Shown here piece after piece: positions 54,199 through 61,690 of a stretch of 64,000 bases of DNA (positions are counted from its first letter, which is position 1; the number at the start of each line of letters is the position of its first letter). The stretch is taken from the NCBI RefSeq assembly GCF_002270485.1, contig NZ_NQOG01000005.1:117082-181081 (forward strand), in the 5' to 3' direction. The DNA is from Anaerostipes hominis (ex Lee et al. 2021) (GTDB lineage: Bacteria; Bacillota; Clostridia; Lachnospirales; Lachnospiraceae). A program made the position numbers and the translations under genes. The notes beneath the pieces are model-generated. The model was not told the DNA's origin, did not search any database, and was given only the letters and a program-made list of their open reading frames with translations.

Positions 54199-54240
54199 AA
54201 AGTTGTCAAGCCCCTCTTGAAGGAGGGGCTTGACAACTTT
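54199..54240. terminator. Very strong bidirectional hairpin ending the aldolase operon
   Basis: A perfect 18-bp stem (54199-54216 with 54223-54240) closes the 6-base loop TTGAAG. Just upstream, ATTTGAC-TTCG-TCAAAT (about 54168-54185) forms a second hairpin, flanked by pairing AAATGCGA and TCGCATTT segments. No convincing gene occupies 54067-54282; the short ORF crossing the hairpin is an artefact of the repeat. Confidence 0.75.
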
Positions 54241-54282
54241 GTTCTGTCTGAAGAGCAAAAAAAGAGCATCACCAATACGATG

Positions 54283-55332
54283 TTAGTTGTCAAATGGATG
54301 AAGAACCACTTTAATTGCTTCACCCGTACGCGTAAGTTGAATTCCTTCATTGATCTTATCTAATGGAAGGATGTGTGTAATAAATTTCTCTGTTGGAAAT
54401 GATGAAGAAATTGCAAGTTGGAATGCGCGTTTTGACTGGCTGTAGGAAGCGCCAAAGTGACCTTTAATCCAGATATTGTTATAATGGATCAAATTACAAT
54501 CTAATTCGGTCATAGAGCCTTTTGGAACGCCGCCAAAGAAAACAGCCAAACCGCCTTTTCGTACCATATGGATACTCTGTGTTTGTGTTGCGTTTGCAGG
54601 TGTGGCGGAAATTACTTTATCGGCTCCTTTTCCACCTGTAAGCTTTTGAACTGCTTCAATGGGATCTTCTTTTGAACTATTGATTGTGATGTCCACTCCA
54701 AAGCCTTTGGCCATTTCCAGACGGGTATCATTTAAATCAATCATAATAACTTTCTGTGCACCGCGGATTTTAGCTAACTGCGCCATGAAACATCCAATAG
54801 GACCGGCACCGATGATGACTAAGGTGTCAGGATATTCAACCTTTACATTTTCCAGACATGCAAATACGGAAGTTAAAGGTTCTCCGAGACTTGCGGCATC
54901 AAAAGATACGTCATCGGGAATCTCATAAATACCTCCTCTTCGGATCTTTTCGCCGGATATAGAAACATACTGGGCAAATCCTCCGGTACCTGCAAGTTTT
55001 GCAACCTCGGTGTTTGAACAATTTTCACTGTGACCGCTGATGCATTCATCACATTCCATACAATAGGTTCCCGGGAATAAAAACAGGCGGTCGCCTACTT
55101 TATATTTTTTTTCCTCTTCCCCGATTTCATCAACAAAACCTACAATTTCGTGTCCATAGATAAAAGGGTAGTTTCCTTTTCTGGAATCAGTTGTTAAGTT
55201 TCGGATATCGGATCCGCATAAACCTACGGACATGACCTTTAAAATCAGACCATCTTCAGGACAAATAGGTTTGTCTGTTTCCTCAACGCGAATATCGCTT
55301 GGTCCATACATTAATGCTGCTTTCATTTTCAT
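54283..55332 (-). CDS. Zinc-dependent medium-chain alcohol/polyol dehydrogenase
   Basis: The 349-residue enzyme has the catalytic zinc site (VGLCGSDIR; GHEIVG) and the four structural zinc cysteines in CMECDECISGHSENC. The Rossmann motif is VIIGAGPIGCFMAQL near residue 170. It is closest to sorbitol/galactitol-phosphate/threonine dehydrogenase types, oxidising a polyol or sugar alcohol with NAD. It shares a divergent promoter region with the FGGY kinase, suggesting oxidation of a polyol to the ketose that the kinase phosphorylates. Start follows GGGAG. Confidence 0.92.
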   Translation of the reverse strand: MKMKAALMYGPSDIRVEETDKPICPEDGLILKVMSVGLCGSDIRNLTTDSRKGNYPFIYGHEIVGFVDEIGEEEKKYKVGDRLFLFPGTYCMECDECISGHSENCSNTEVAKLAGTGGFAQYVSISGEKIRRGGIYEIPDDVSFDAASLGEPLTSVFACLENVKVEYPDTLVIIGAGPIGCFMAQLAKIRGAQKVIMIDLNDTRLEMAKGFGVDITINSSKEDPIEAVQKLTGGKGADKVISATPANATQTQSIHMVRKGGLAVFFGGVPKGSMTELDCNLIHYNNIWIKGHFGASYSQSKRAFQLAISSSFPTEKFITHILPLDKINEGIQLTRTGEAIKVVLHPFDN

Positions 55333-55414
55333 AAGTAAGTCTCCCTTCTTTATTTGTTATACCTTCTTACAACTCTAGTATAATGAATAAAAACAGAAGA
55401 AAACAAACACGTTA

Positions 55415-55434
55415 TTGCCGTTATATTGCGGCAA
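55415..55434 (-). promoter_or_regulatory. PRD-regulon operator for the Zn-dehydrogenase gene
   Basis: TTGCCGTTATATTGCGGCAA is a near-perfect 20-bp palindrome. Reading the minus strand, TTGTTT (55401-55406) starts exactly 8 bases after it, followed by an 18-base spacer and TATACT. This mirrors the layout at the plus-strand sites. Confidence 0.7.
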
Positions 55435-55449
55435 ATGGTATCTGAAATA

Positions 55450-55506
55450 TTTCCGTTTAAATGAGGAAAAAGACCTTTTGAGTGTGAAGAATAAATTTGT
55501 TATTCT
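55450..55506 (+). promoter_or_regulatory. PRD-regulon operator and promoter of the FGGY kinase gene
   Basis: TTTCCGTTTAAATGAGGAAA (55450-55469) has a strong left half identical to the 47898 site. TTGAGT (55478-55483) begins 8 bases later, then a 17-base spacer and TATTCT (55501-55506). Confidence 0.7.
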
Positions 55507-55551
55507 TACGTTAATCAATATAAAGTCTTAAATACCATTGGAGGAAGCGGA

Positions 55552-57114
55552 ATGAAAAAAGCGGATAATTATTTATTAGGTATGGATTGCGGAACAACAA
55601 ATATGAAAGCGATTATACTTAGTGAAGATGGAGATGTTGTTGCAGAGGCAGGCAGACCAAGTAAATTTCTGGTACCTGGTCCGGACATGCAGGAACAAGA
55701 TGCAAACGAGTGGTGGAGCAATACAGTTGCTATATTCAAAAGTCTGGGAGAACAGGCAGGATCTGAGGTTATAAAGAAAATCAGAGGAATTTCCATTAGT
55801 TCACATACAGTTACAATGCTTCCATTGGATGAAAATGGAACACCGCTCAGAAATGCTTTAACGTATCAGGACAATCGCTCAGCAGAAGAATTGCATTACA
55901 TAGTTGATACCATAGGAAGTGATAAATTTGTCCGTATTGTAGGGGGACAGCCGGCGGTGGCCTTTCTTCCGAACAAAATTTTATGGTTTAAAAACCATGA
56001 GCCGGAACTTTTTGCAAAGACAAAATATTTTTTACAGGCAAGTTCTTATATTAACTATAAACTGACTGGAAAAATGACATCTGATATTGACCAGGCAACA
56101 AGAACGCAATGTCTCGATATCAGTAAAATGGAGTGGTCAAAGGAGATAGGAGATGTCATTGGTGTTGATTTGGAAGCAATGCTTCCTGAATTAAAGTTAG
56201 TAGATGAAATTATCGGATTTGTCACAGAGGAAGCAGCCAAAGAAACTGGATTAAAGGAAGGGGTTCCAGTCATTGCAGGATGTAGTGATGCTATGGCATC
56301 TATGCATGCAACAGGAATCAGTCGTCTTGGGGAATGTGGGGAGTCATCTGGAACAACATCTCTCGTTTTCATTGGAAGTGATGTTAAGAGTGCGCCGGAT
56401 GTACCGGTTGTTACGAGACCTTGTGCAGTTGATGGAATGCCATGGGTATTTGATGCACCAATTCAGACAAGTGGAGCGGCGTTAAAATGGTTTATTGACA
56501 CTTTTGCAGCAGAAGAAAGAGCATACGCCGAAGCAAACAATAAAAATATTTATTCATACTTAAATGAGTTGGCATTGGAGTCAGAACCAGGATCAAATGG
56601 TGTGATATTCTTCCCATATTTGCTAGGAGAAAGAGCGCCGTTGTGGAATGAATATGCAAGAGGTATGTTTATCGGAATGGGAATGGATATGACCAGAGCA
56701 GATTTGACACGTTCTGTATTTGAAGGTACAGCATACGCTGTTCGCCATGTATTTGAAACAGTAAAAAAATCAGGGGCGGCCGTTGATTGTTTACGAATTT
56801 GCGGTGGCGGAGCAAAAAGCCGTACATGGGCTCAGATAAAGGCATCCATGCTTCATATTCCTGTATATTTATTAGACGAAAAATCAGGGGATGTTCCGGT
56901 GGGAGACGCATTCATTGTTGGACGAAAAGTTGGAGTATTTCCGGACCTTACAAAGGCAGCCGAAAAAATCGTAAAAGTAAAAGAAATAATTCAGCCGGTG
57001 AAAGAATGGGAAGAAGCTTATGACAGGCTGTATCCATATTATGTAGAAATGTATCAGAGCTTAGATCAAGATTTAAAGAGTTTAAAAGAAACAATAGGCG
57101 AACTGAGAAAATAA
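55552..57114 (+). CDS. FGGY-family carbohydrate kinase (xylulokinase-like)
   Basis: The 520-residue kinase has the N-terminal ATP loop GMDCGTTNMKAIILS, the EQDANEWW segment, YQDNRS with a catalytic aspartate region and the C-terminal ICGGGAKSRTWAQIKA adenosine motif. It phosphorylates a ketose or polyol; xylulokinase, ribulokinase and fuculokinase are all possible. In this regulon it would feed the class II aldolase at 47986. It starts behind GGAGG and is followed 13 bases later by the HPr-like gene. Confidence 0.92.
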   Translation: MKKADNYLLGMDCGTTNMKAIILSEDGDVVAEAGRPSKFLVPGPDMQEQDANEWWSNTVAIFKSLGEQAGSEVIKKIRGISISSHTVTMLPLDENGTPLRNALTYQDNRSAEELHYIVDTIGSDKFVRIVGGQPAVAFLPNKILWFKNHEPELFAKTKYFLQASSYINYKLTGKMTSDIDQATRTQCLDISKMEWSKEIGDVIGVDLEAMLPELKLVDEIIGFVTEEAAKETGLKEGVPVIAGCSDAMASMHATGISRLGECGESSGTTSLVFIGSDVKSAPDVPVVTRPCAVDGMPWVFDAPIQTSGAALKWFIDTFAAEERAYAEANNKNIYSYLNELALESEPGSNGVIFFPYLLGERAPLWNEYARGMFIGMGMDMTRADLTRSVFEGTAYAVRHVFETVKKSGAAVDCLRICGGGAKSRTWAQIKASMLHIPVYLLDEKSGDVPVGDAFIVGRKVGVFPDLTKAAEKIVKVKEIIQPVKEWEEAYDRLYPYYVEMYQSLDQDLKSLKETIGELRK

Positions 57115-57127
57115 AGGGAGTAAAATT

Positions 57128-57364
57128 ATGGTTAAAAAAACGATTCAATTAGATACTGTAGAGGATGTAAAAACGTTTGCCGCAGCTGCCGGCAGATATG
57201 ATGGAAGTGTAGATTTAAAGTCAGACAGATATGTGATTAATGCAAAATCGATCTTAGGAATTTTCAGCTTAAATATTTCCCATCCATTAGAACTTCAGAT
57301 TGAACCGGAGAAAAGTGATTACGGGAAATTTCTAGAAGAAATAGATGAGTATATCATTGGATAA
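57128..57364 (+). CDS. HPr-like protein lacking the phosphorylatable histidine
   Basis: The 78-residue protein has the HPr fold pattern (KTFAAAAGRYDGSVDLKSDRY, then NAKSILGIFSL). The LHARP motif with His15 is absent; that region reads LDTVEDVKTF. The serine corresponding to HPr Ser46 is kept as Ser41 in KSILG. It therefore cannot pass phosphate in the PTS but could be a Ser-phosphorylated Crh-like regulator. It is co-transcribed with the kinase, and its regulon is run by a PRD protein. The target is unknown. Confidence 0.82.
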   Translation: MVKKTIQLDTVEDVKTFAAAAGRYDGSVDLKSDRYVINAKSILGIFSLNISHPLELQIEPEKSDYGKFLEEIDEYIIG

Positions 57365-57388
57365 AACAATCTATATGACAGTAATCAT

Positions 57389-57420
57389 AAAGAAGTCCAG
57401 GAAAAATCCTGGACTTCTTT
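57389..57420. terminator. Bidirectional terminator after the kinase operon
   Basis: AAAGAAGTCCAGGA (57389-57402) pairs with TCCTGGACTTCTTT (57407-57420), with an AAAA loop. It lies between convergent transcription units. Confidence 0.9.
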
Positions 57421-57440
57421 GTAGTATAAGGAGCCTAAGA

Positions 57441-58837
57441 TCATCTTCTTAAATGTCTTGTGAGCAGCATGCCCGCACAGATAAGGCTTCCTGAAAGGAG
57501 GATCAACAAGGATGAGATATCATACTTCTGATCTCCGGTGGACGCTGTATCTTTATAGGATACAGTGCTGTTGTGCGTTGAAGCTTTCGTACCTTTCTTA
57601 GAGCTTGTGTGGCGGGAGGAGGTATTTCGCCTGCCTATGGATGTCTGTTTCTGTTTGGAAGTGGTCTTATTTTTCTCAGTGGAAGAAATTTCAGTATTGT
57701 GTTCTGTTGTTGAGGGTGAGGAATCTTGTGCATTCTTGTAGACCAGAGAATATACGGAAAACCGGTCAGTTTCAATTGTAACTTTATCAGGCTCAGGGTT
57801 TAAGTCTTTTAAAGTGGATGCAGAGTATGTTCCGTCAGCCTGTTCGTGAAGACGGATCACAAAGAATTCCCGCGTCTCATTGCGGTATTTTTCCGGCACA
57901 TCAAAGGTGAGTGTGAGTGGAGAATCCACGGTAGGGATTCTTTCTGGTACGCCGTCTGTCATCTTTAACAGATTAATATCCAGAAGAATAGTACGTTCCA
58001 TCTCCTTATTCAGAAGGTTCTGTGCTTGTTTCGGAGGAGCAGATACCGGCTCTGATTTTAAAACAATCTCAATAGTGCTTCCGGCTGCAATTTTCTGTGC
58101 ATCCTCCTCAGTGAGAAGAGCGTCGGCTTCATAATTCTCCACGGTGATGCCAGGCATCCCGGAAGGCTTCTCAATGGCAATAGAGCCGGAACCGTTAGCG
58201 GAACCTCCGCCGTTTAAAGGCGGCAGCCACAAGATTGCCCCATTGTTCGGCTACCGGGGAGACAGAATTTATGATTTTCAGAGCGACAGAGCCGCCTGCA
58301 TAGACTTCACTTACATCGACGTTTTCCAGCGTACAGGAAATGGAACCGGATACATTAGCACTTGCATTGCCTTTGGAAGCAATGGCATAACCGCCCCCGT
58401 ACACGGAAGATACCTGTACATTCTGGATGACAATGCTGACATTGGATTCCACGGCTTTATTTTTTCCGCCGGTGTCCTTCTTTATTAGAATAGACGTACC
58501 CTGGGCATACAGATTAGAGTCTTCGATCAGTATACCTGAATTTTCATTGGAAACAGATTTTTTCTTTTTTGATTCCGTCGAACTGTCAGCGGCAGTGTTG
58601 CCGGATGCAGGAACAGCAGAGTTAGCGTCCGGTGGCTGGGACTTCTGTCTGTGACTGTGTGTCTGAAGATGCCGTCTCTGTGATTTTACTCTGTGTCTCT
58701 GATGCAGAAGAGGCTTGAACGGCCTCTTTATTGTCTTTTGTTTCATCGGCTGCATAGCTTAAATTGCCGAGCATTGCTAAAATAAATGCCAGAAGCGTTG
58801 CCGCCAGCAGGATGGTGTGCCTTTTGTATCGCCTCAT
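57441..58837 (-). pseudogene. Surface-anchored protein gene with two frameshifts, downstream of a riboswitch
   Basis: Three minus-strand frames in series make one former gene. The first (from ATG 58837 behind GGGGG) encodes a signal peptide, MRRYKRHTILLAATLLAFIL ending near SYA-ADE, and a Ser/Thr-rich start. A shift near 58640 leads to a frame with NVQVSSVYGGGYAIASKG and ENVDVSEVYAGGSVALKI, resembling beta-helix repeats. A second shift near 58200-58250 leads to the C-terminal part, ending in a Ser/Thr/Lys-rich wall region, ASTGDQ, a hydrophobic segment and RHLRR, a sortase-like signal without a canonical LPXTG. The product would be a cell-wall adhesin of about 460 residues. It is broken unless the indels are sequencing errors. 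Confidence 0.65.
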
Positions 58838-58886
58838 AATGATTCCCCCTTTCATGATATAAAACTAAATATACAGTATGTAAACG

Positions 58887-58916
58887 AAAAAAACTCCGGC
58901 AGAATACTGCCGGAGT
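58887..58916 (-). terminator. Terminator between riboswitch and surface-protein gene
   Basis: ACTCCGGCAG (58893-58902) pairs with CTGCCGGAGT (58907-58916); on the minus strand it is followed by a run of seven Ts. It lies between the aptamer and the surface-protein start, so it is the likely expression platform. A TTTACA and TATATC pair nearer the gene could be a second promoter. Confidence 0.8.
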
Positions 58917-59018
58917 CTATTTTATCTATAAAGTATACAATGTAAGGTAAACTGCACGAAAAGAGTGCAGTGTAAGATCCATTGACAGGACAGTCAGATC
59001 AAATATAAATGATGTCCG

Positions 59019-59118
59019 ATAGGTAAAATGGAGCAGCCGGCTGTCATACCATCTCATGGTTTAGGCCCTTGGCTTTGCGTCACGGGATTTACCCGCAGTA
59101 ATGTCAATGAATACCTAT
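59019..59118 (-). ncRNA. Probable c-di-GMP-I (GEMM) riboswitch
   Basis: Read on the minus strand, the region contains GACGCAAAGCC, then GGGCCTAAACC, and GACAGCCGGCTGC. These match in order the conserved GACGCAAAGCC, GGxCUAA and AGCCGG segments of GEMM-I aptamers. ATAGGTA and TACCTAT (59019-59025 and 59112-59118) form a closing stem. The upstream GGCAAA element is not typical (GGGTAAA inside CGGG-TAAAT-CCCG), so it may be a variant. A terminator and a surface-protein gene follow, a usual c-di-GMP output. Confidence 0.62.
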
Positions 59119-59146
59119 TGTTTCCAGCCCATTTTATTGATATAAT
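59118..59146 (+). promoter_or_regulatory. Promoter of the ecfA1 operon
   Basis: TTGTTT (59118-59123) and a perfect TATAAT (59141-59146) are 17 bases apart, about 25 bases before ATG 59172. It overlaps the minus-strand promoter of the riboswitch transcript. Confidence 0.7.
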
Positions 59147-59160
59147 GGAGCATATGTCAA
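59131..59160 (-). promoter_or_regulatory. Promoter of the riboswitch/surface-protein transcript
   Basis: On the minus strand TTGACA (59155-59160) and TAAAAT (59131-59136) are 18 bases apart, placing the transcript start a few bases before the aptamer closing stem. Confidence 0.6.
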
Positions 59161-59171
59161 AGGAGAAACCA

Positions 59172-60023
59172 ATGTCAATATTACAGATCAAAGATTTAAT
59201 TCATCAATATATAACTTACGGGGAAAAGGAAGAGGAAAATCAGACCGTCAATGCCGTAAATGGTGTGGATATGTCGGTGGAAAGGGGGGAGTTCATTGCC
59301 ATTCTGGGACACAACGGCTCCGGCAAATCTTCCCTGGCAAAACATATCAACGGACTGCTCCAGCCCACATCCGGTTCTGTCTATTTAAAGAGTATGGATA
59401 CAAGAGACCATGAAAAGCTCCTGAAGATCCGTCAAAGTGCAGGCATTGTATTTCAAAACCCGGACAACCAGATTGTCGGTTCTGTGGTGGAAGAAGATGT
59501 AGCCTTTGGCCCGGAAAATATCGGCGTGCCCACAAAAGACATCTGGAGCCGCGTGGCAGGGGCATTGGAGGGCGTCGGGATGACTGCTTACCGCAGCGCA
59601 AGCCCCAATCATTTATCCGGCGGGCAGAAACAGCGCGTGGCCATTGCAGGGATCATGGCCATGGAACCCGAATGTATAATTTTGGACGAGCCCACTGCGA
59701 TGCTGGACCCCAGGGGACGACAGGATGTTCTGTCTCTTGCAGGGGAGCTGAACAGGGAAAAAGAGATCACGATCATTCTGATCACACATGATATGGAAGA
59801 AGTACTGCTGGCTGACAGAGTGTTTGTCATGGATCAGGGAAAGGTCGTGATGAGCGGAAAGCCAAAGGAAGTCTTTGCACATGTAGAGGAGCTGAAAGGG
59901 TACGGGCTTGAGGTGCCATTTGCCGCAGAGCTTGCCTATGAGCTTAAAAAGGAGGGAATCAGGCTTTCCGATGCGGTAACGACAAGGGAAGAACTGGTGG
60001 AAGAGTTATGTCAATTAGTTTAG
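59172..60023 (+). CDS. ecfA1: ECF transporter ATPase EcfA1
   Basis: The 283-residue ABC ATPase has Walker A GHNGSGKSS, the Q-loop QNPDNQ, signature LSGGQKQR and Walker B CIILDEPTAMLDP. With EcfA2 and EcfT it powers vitamin and metal S-components encoded elsewhere. ATG 59172 behind AAAGGAG is preferred over in-frame codons upstream (59154, 59028). Its 3' end overlaps ecfA2 by 16 bases. Confidence 0.95.
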   Translation: MSILQIKDLIHQYITYGEKEEENQTVNAVNGVDMSVERGEFIAILGHNGSGKSSLAKHINGLLQPTSGSVYLKSMDTRDHEKLLKIRQSAGIVFQNPDNQIVGSVVEEDVAFGPENIGVPTKDIWSRVAGALEGVGMTAYRSASPNHLSGGQKQRVAIAGIMAMEPECIILDEPTAMLDPRGRQDVLSLAGELNREKEITIILITHDMEEVLLADRVFVMDQGKVVMSGKPKEVFAHVEELKGYGLEVPFAAELAYELKKEGIRLSDAVTTREELVEELCQLV

Positions 60024-60871
60024 AGAAAGTAAGTTATATATATGAAGATAATTCGGATATAAAAAAGCCCGCGCTGATCGATGTAGATTTAGAGATCGGA
60101 GAGGGAGAGTTTATCGGCATCATCGGACACACGGGATCGGGTAAGTCTACGCTGATCCAGCATCTGAACGGGCTCATGGAACCTACAAAAGGACGGGTAT
60201 ATTTTGAGGGAAAGAATATCCATGCCGAGGATTATAATATCAAGAGTCTTCGGGGAAAGGTTGGCCTCTGCTTTCAGTATCCGGAACACCAGCTGTTTGA
60301 GACGACCATACTGGAGGATGTCTGTTTCGGTCCTATGAACTTTGGGGCCTCCAAAGAAGAAGCCGAAGAAGCTGCGAAGGAGGCACTCAAAGACGTGGGG
60401 ATCTCTGAGGAACTGTTCGGAAAGTCGCCATTTGAACTGTCCGGAGGACAGAAGCGCAGAGTGGCCATCGCAGGCATTCTGGCAATGAAGCCTGAATATT
60501 TTATCCTGGATGAACCGACCGCCGGTCTGGACCCTGAGGGAAGGGTACAGCTGTTGGAACTTCTGAAGTGTCTCAATCAGGAACAGGGGATCACAATCAT
60601 ACTTGTGTCCCACAGCATGGAAGATATCGCATCCTATGTAGACAGGATGATCGTCATGAACCGTGGGCGCCTTGAATTTGACGGGGATAAGGAAGAAGTG
60701 TTCTCTCATCAGGAAGAACTGGAGCAGATGGGGCTGTCCGTACCATTTTTCAGACATCTGGCCAACGATCTGAAAGAAAAGGGATTTCCTGTCGAGGGAG
60801 AGATCCTGACCCTTGAAGATGCCAAGAGGGCAATCTTAAAAACATTAAAGAAGGAACAAACATATGATTAA
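60008..60871 (+). CDS. ecfA2: ECF transporter ATPase EcfA2
   Basis: The 287-residue ATPase has Walker A GHTGSGKST, the Q-loop QYPEHQLFE, signature LSGGQKRR and Walker B FILDEPTAGLDP. QYPEHQ is typical of the EcfA2 partner. It overlaps both ecfA1 (16 bases) and ecfT (8 bases), implying tight coupling of the energising module. Confidence 0.95.
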   Translation: MSISLEKVSYIYEDNSDIKKPALIDVDLEIGEGEFIGIIGHTGSGKSTLIQHLNGLMEPTKGRVYFEGKNIHAEDYNIKSLRGKVGLCFQYPEHQLFETTILEDVCFGPMNFGASKEEAEEAAKEALKDVGISEELFGKSPFELSGGQKRRVAIAGILAMKPEYFILDEPTAGLDPEGRVQLLELLKCLNQEQGITIILVSHSMEDIASYVDRMIVMNRGRLEFDGDKEEVFSHQEELEQMGLSVPFFRHLANDLKEKGFPVEGEILTLEDAKRAILKTLKKEQTYD

Positions 60872-61676
60872 AGACATCACCATAGGACAATATTACAGAT
60901 CAGACTCTATTCTTCACCGGCTGGACCCACGGGTGAAGCTGGCGGGGACATTGATTTTTGTCATAACCTTGTTTTTTTCAAAGTCTTCGCTGACTTATGC
61001 GGCTTCTCTGCTGTTTTTGGCTTTGATGATCGGGCTTTCCACCGTACCCCTCTCTTTTATTGTCAGGGGTCTGAAAGCCGTTGGCGTTATTTTGCTTTTT
61101 TCCGTTGTCATCAATATTTTCTTTATACCGGGCGAAGCGATCGTACATTTTGGTGTCATCAGGATCACCAAAGAAGGAGTCGTCACAGCCGTTTATCTGG
61201 GCACAAGGCTGGTGATGCTTGTATTGGGCACTTCCCTTATGACCTTTACGACCACACCCAATGAGCTCACAGACGGGCTTGAAAAGTCGCTGGGCTTTTT
61301 GAAACTGATCAAAATTCCTGTGCATGAGATTGCGATGATGATGTCTATTGCCCTAAGGTTTATCCCGATCCTCACAGAGGAGCTGGACAAGATCATGAAG
61401 GCTCAGACCGCAAGAGGAGTGGATTTTAAAAACGGAAGTTTTCTGCACCGGATGAAGAGTATGGTGCCGATTGTAGTGCCGCTGTTTGTGGCGGCCGTGA
61501 GGAGAGCCAATGACCTGGCCCTGGCCATGGAGTCCAGGTGCTACCACGGCGGAGAAGGGCGGACGAAGATGAAGCCTCTCAAATACTGCAGAAGGGACCT
61601 GCTGGCTTATCTGTTCCTGGCTTTATTTTTGGCATTGATGATTTACCTGGGATTTTTCTGTCCGATTGGCAGATAG
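60864..61676 (+). CDS. ecfT: ECF transporter transmembrane subunit EcfT
   Basis: The 270-residue protein has five or six membrane segments and the cytosolic coupling motifs containing ARG (QTARGVDF) and SRCY (MESRCYHGG) that dock on the two ATPases. It joins the ATPases to interchangeable S-components. No S-component gene is adjacent. Confidence 0.95.
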   Translation: MIKDITIGQYYRSDSILHRLDPRVKLAGTLIFVITLFFSKSSLTYAASLLFLALMIGLSTVPLSFIVRGLKAVGVILLFSVVINIFFIPGEAIVHFGVIRITKEGVVTAVYLGTRLVMLVLGTSLMTFTTTPNELTDGLEKSLGFLKLIKIPVHEIAMMMSIALRFIPILTEELDKIMKAQTARGVDFKNGSFLHRMKSMVPIVVPLFVAAVRRANDLALAMESRCYHGGEGRTKMKPLKYCRRDLLAYLFLALFLALMIYLGFFCPIGR

Positions 61677-61690
61677 GCGTGAGGTGATCT

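Noticed and set aside
54142..54363. 73-residue open frame across the strong hairpin
   Set aside because: Its sequence is largely set by the palindromes, it overlaps the dehydrogenase gene and it lacks a ribosome site.
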